Of a stretch of DNA of 13,648 bases, positions 13,432-13,648 are shown piece by piece. The notes beneath the pieces were generated by a model, which saw only the letters and a program-made list of their open reading frames with translations, searched no databases and was not told where the DNA came from. The position numbers and the translations under genes were made by a program. The DNA is from Sulfolobus sp. UBA167. Its GTDB lineage: Archaea > Thermoproteota > Thermoprotei_A > Sulfolobales > Sulfolobaceae. The stretch spans positions 6,880 through 20,527 of the forward strand of contig DAHF01000068.1 of the NCBI GenBank assembly GCA_002495845.1, given 5' to 3'. The stretch's first letter is position 1. Each line of letters opens with the position of its first letter.

Positions 13432-13648
13432 TCAATATTTTTATCATAAGGGGCTTATCTACTGCCAATGTAATTTCTTTCGTCTTTCCGTATCTTCCTC
13501 TATTTACTACCTTTGCATTTAGTATTCCAATCATGTCAAGTTCATTGATTATATCGCTAACTCTTCGCTGGGTCACAACTTCTACTTTCAATTTCTTTGC
13601 AAGCGATACATATTGATTATAGACTTCCCCAGTGCTCATCTTCTCGCC
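13391..13648 (-). CDS. Orc1/Cdc6 replication initiator, C-terminal winged helix, 5' end outside window
   Basis: The frame is open to the window edge (reading GEK before the Met at 13639), so this is the last 85 or so residues of a longer gene. It carries the archaeal Orc1/Cdc6 winged-helix signature: TGEVYNQYVSLAKKLKVEVV, then TQRRVSDIINELDMIGILNA, and RGRYGKTKEI. This domain contacts origin DNA with its wing (RGRYGK). The AAA+ part is not in view. From memory, the Orc1-1/Cdc6-1 gene of Sulfolobus lies a few genes from radA and next to oriC1; the same neighbours here make this copy the likely Orc1-1, but that is inference from gene order. The DUF99 gene starts 41 nt before its stop. Confidence 0.9.
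   Translation of the reverse strand, partial: GEKMSTGEVYNQYVSLAKKLKVEVVTQRRVSDIINELDMIGILNAKVVNRGRYGKTKEITLAVDKPLMIKILNESDSRIASIWNR

Noticed and set aside
13626..13635. TTCCCCAGTG-like string resembling part of an origin recognition box
   Set aside because: It lies in the conserved coding sequence of Orc1/Cdc6, has no repeat nearby, and does not match the full ORB pattern.

Overview
The window reads as chromosomal DNA of a thermoacidophilic crenarchaeon, most likely Sulfolobales. The reasons are archaea-type genes (PurP, RadA, NadM, archaeal Nip7, Orc1/Cdc6), heavy AGA/AGG/ATA codon use, GAGGTGA-type ribosome sites inside operons, TATA boxes about 26 nt before start codons that look leaderless, and very dense packing. 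There are 15 protein genes and no intergenic gap longer than 125 nt. I see no rRNA, tRNA, CRISPR array, insertion sequence or prophage gene.

Layout. (1) 1-1423, + strand: two tandem PurP-family purine genes. The first is cut by the window edge and looks canonical; the second has diverged. (2) 1549-3972, + strand: purA with its own promoter, then a COG2509-type FAD dehydrogenase 3 nt downstream. (3) 4015-4992, + strand: a single-chain fusion of two AhbA/AhbB (Lrp-fold, siroheme decarboxylase-like) units. (4) 7502-4969, - strand: an operon of a HIT-family protein, threonine ammonia-lyase with ACT domain, and prephenate dehydratase. Its end overlaps the end of the AhbAB fusion. (5) 10135-7565, - strand: NSUN-type RNA m5C methyltransferase, Nip7 homologue and radA. 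(6) 10138-12910, + strand: CYTH protein, SAM hydroxide adenosyltransferase, NadM and a double-hotdog acyl-CoA thioesterase. It is fired head-to-head with unit 5, with only 2 nt between start codons. (7) 13648-12886, - strand: the C-terminal end of an Orc1/Cdc6 initiator, then a DUF99 protein whose end overlaps the thioesterase gene.

How it fits together. The left side is purine synthesis: PurP makes FAICAR and PurA commits IMP to AMP. The centre is tetrapyrrole and amino-acid metabolism. The right side is information processing (recombinase, ribosome biogenesis, replication initiator) mixed with nucleotide-cofactor enzymes. From memory, radA and orc1-1/cdc6-1 lie a few genes apart next to oriC1 in Sulfolobus, so an origin may lie just beyond the right edge; this is inference.

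The most interesting signal is a pair of nearly identical palindromes (core GTTAWGWTWTAAC). One lies at the AhbAB promoter and one at the HIT-ilvA-pheA promoter. Both are centred exactly 12 nt upstream of the start codon, in the same slot between TATA box and start. The two transcription units converge, so the pair looks like one co-regulated module with an operator at each end. The second strong signal is the head-to-head promoter with 2 nt between start codons.
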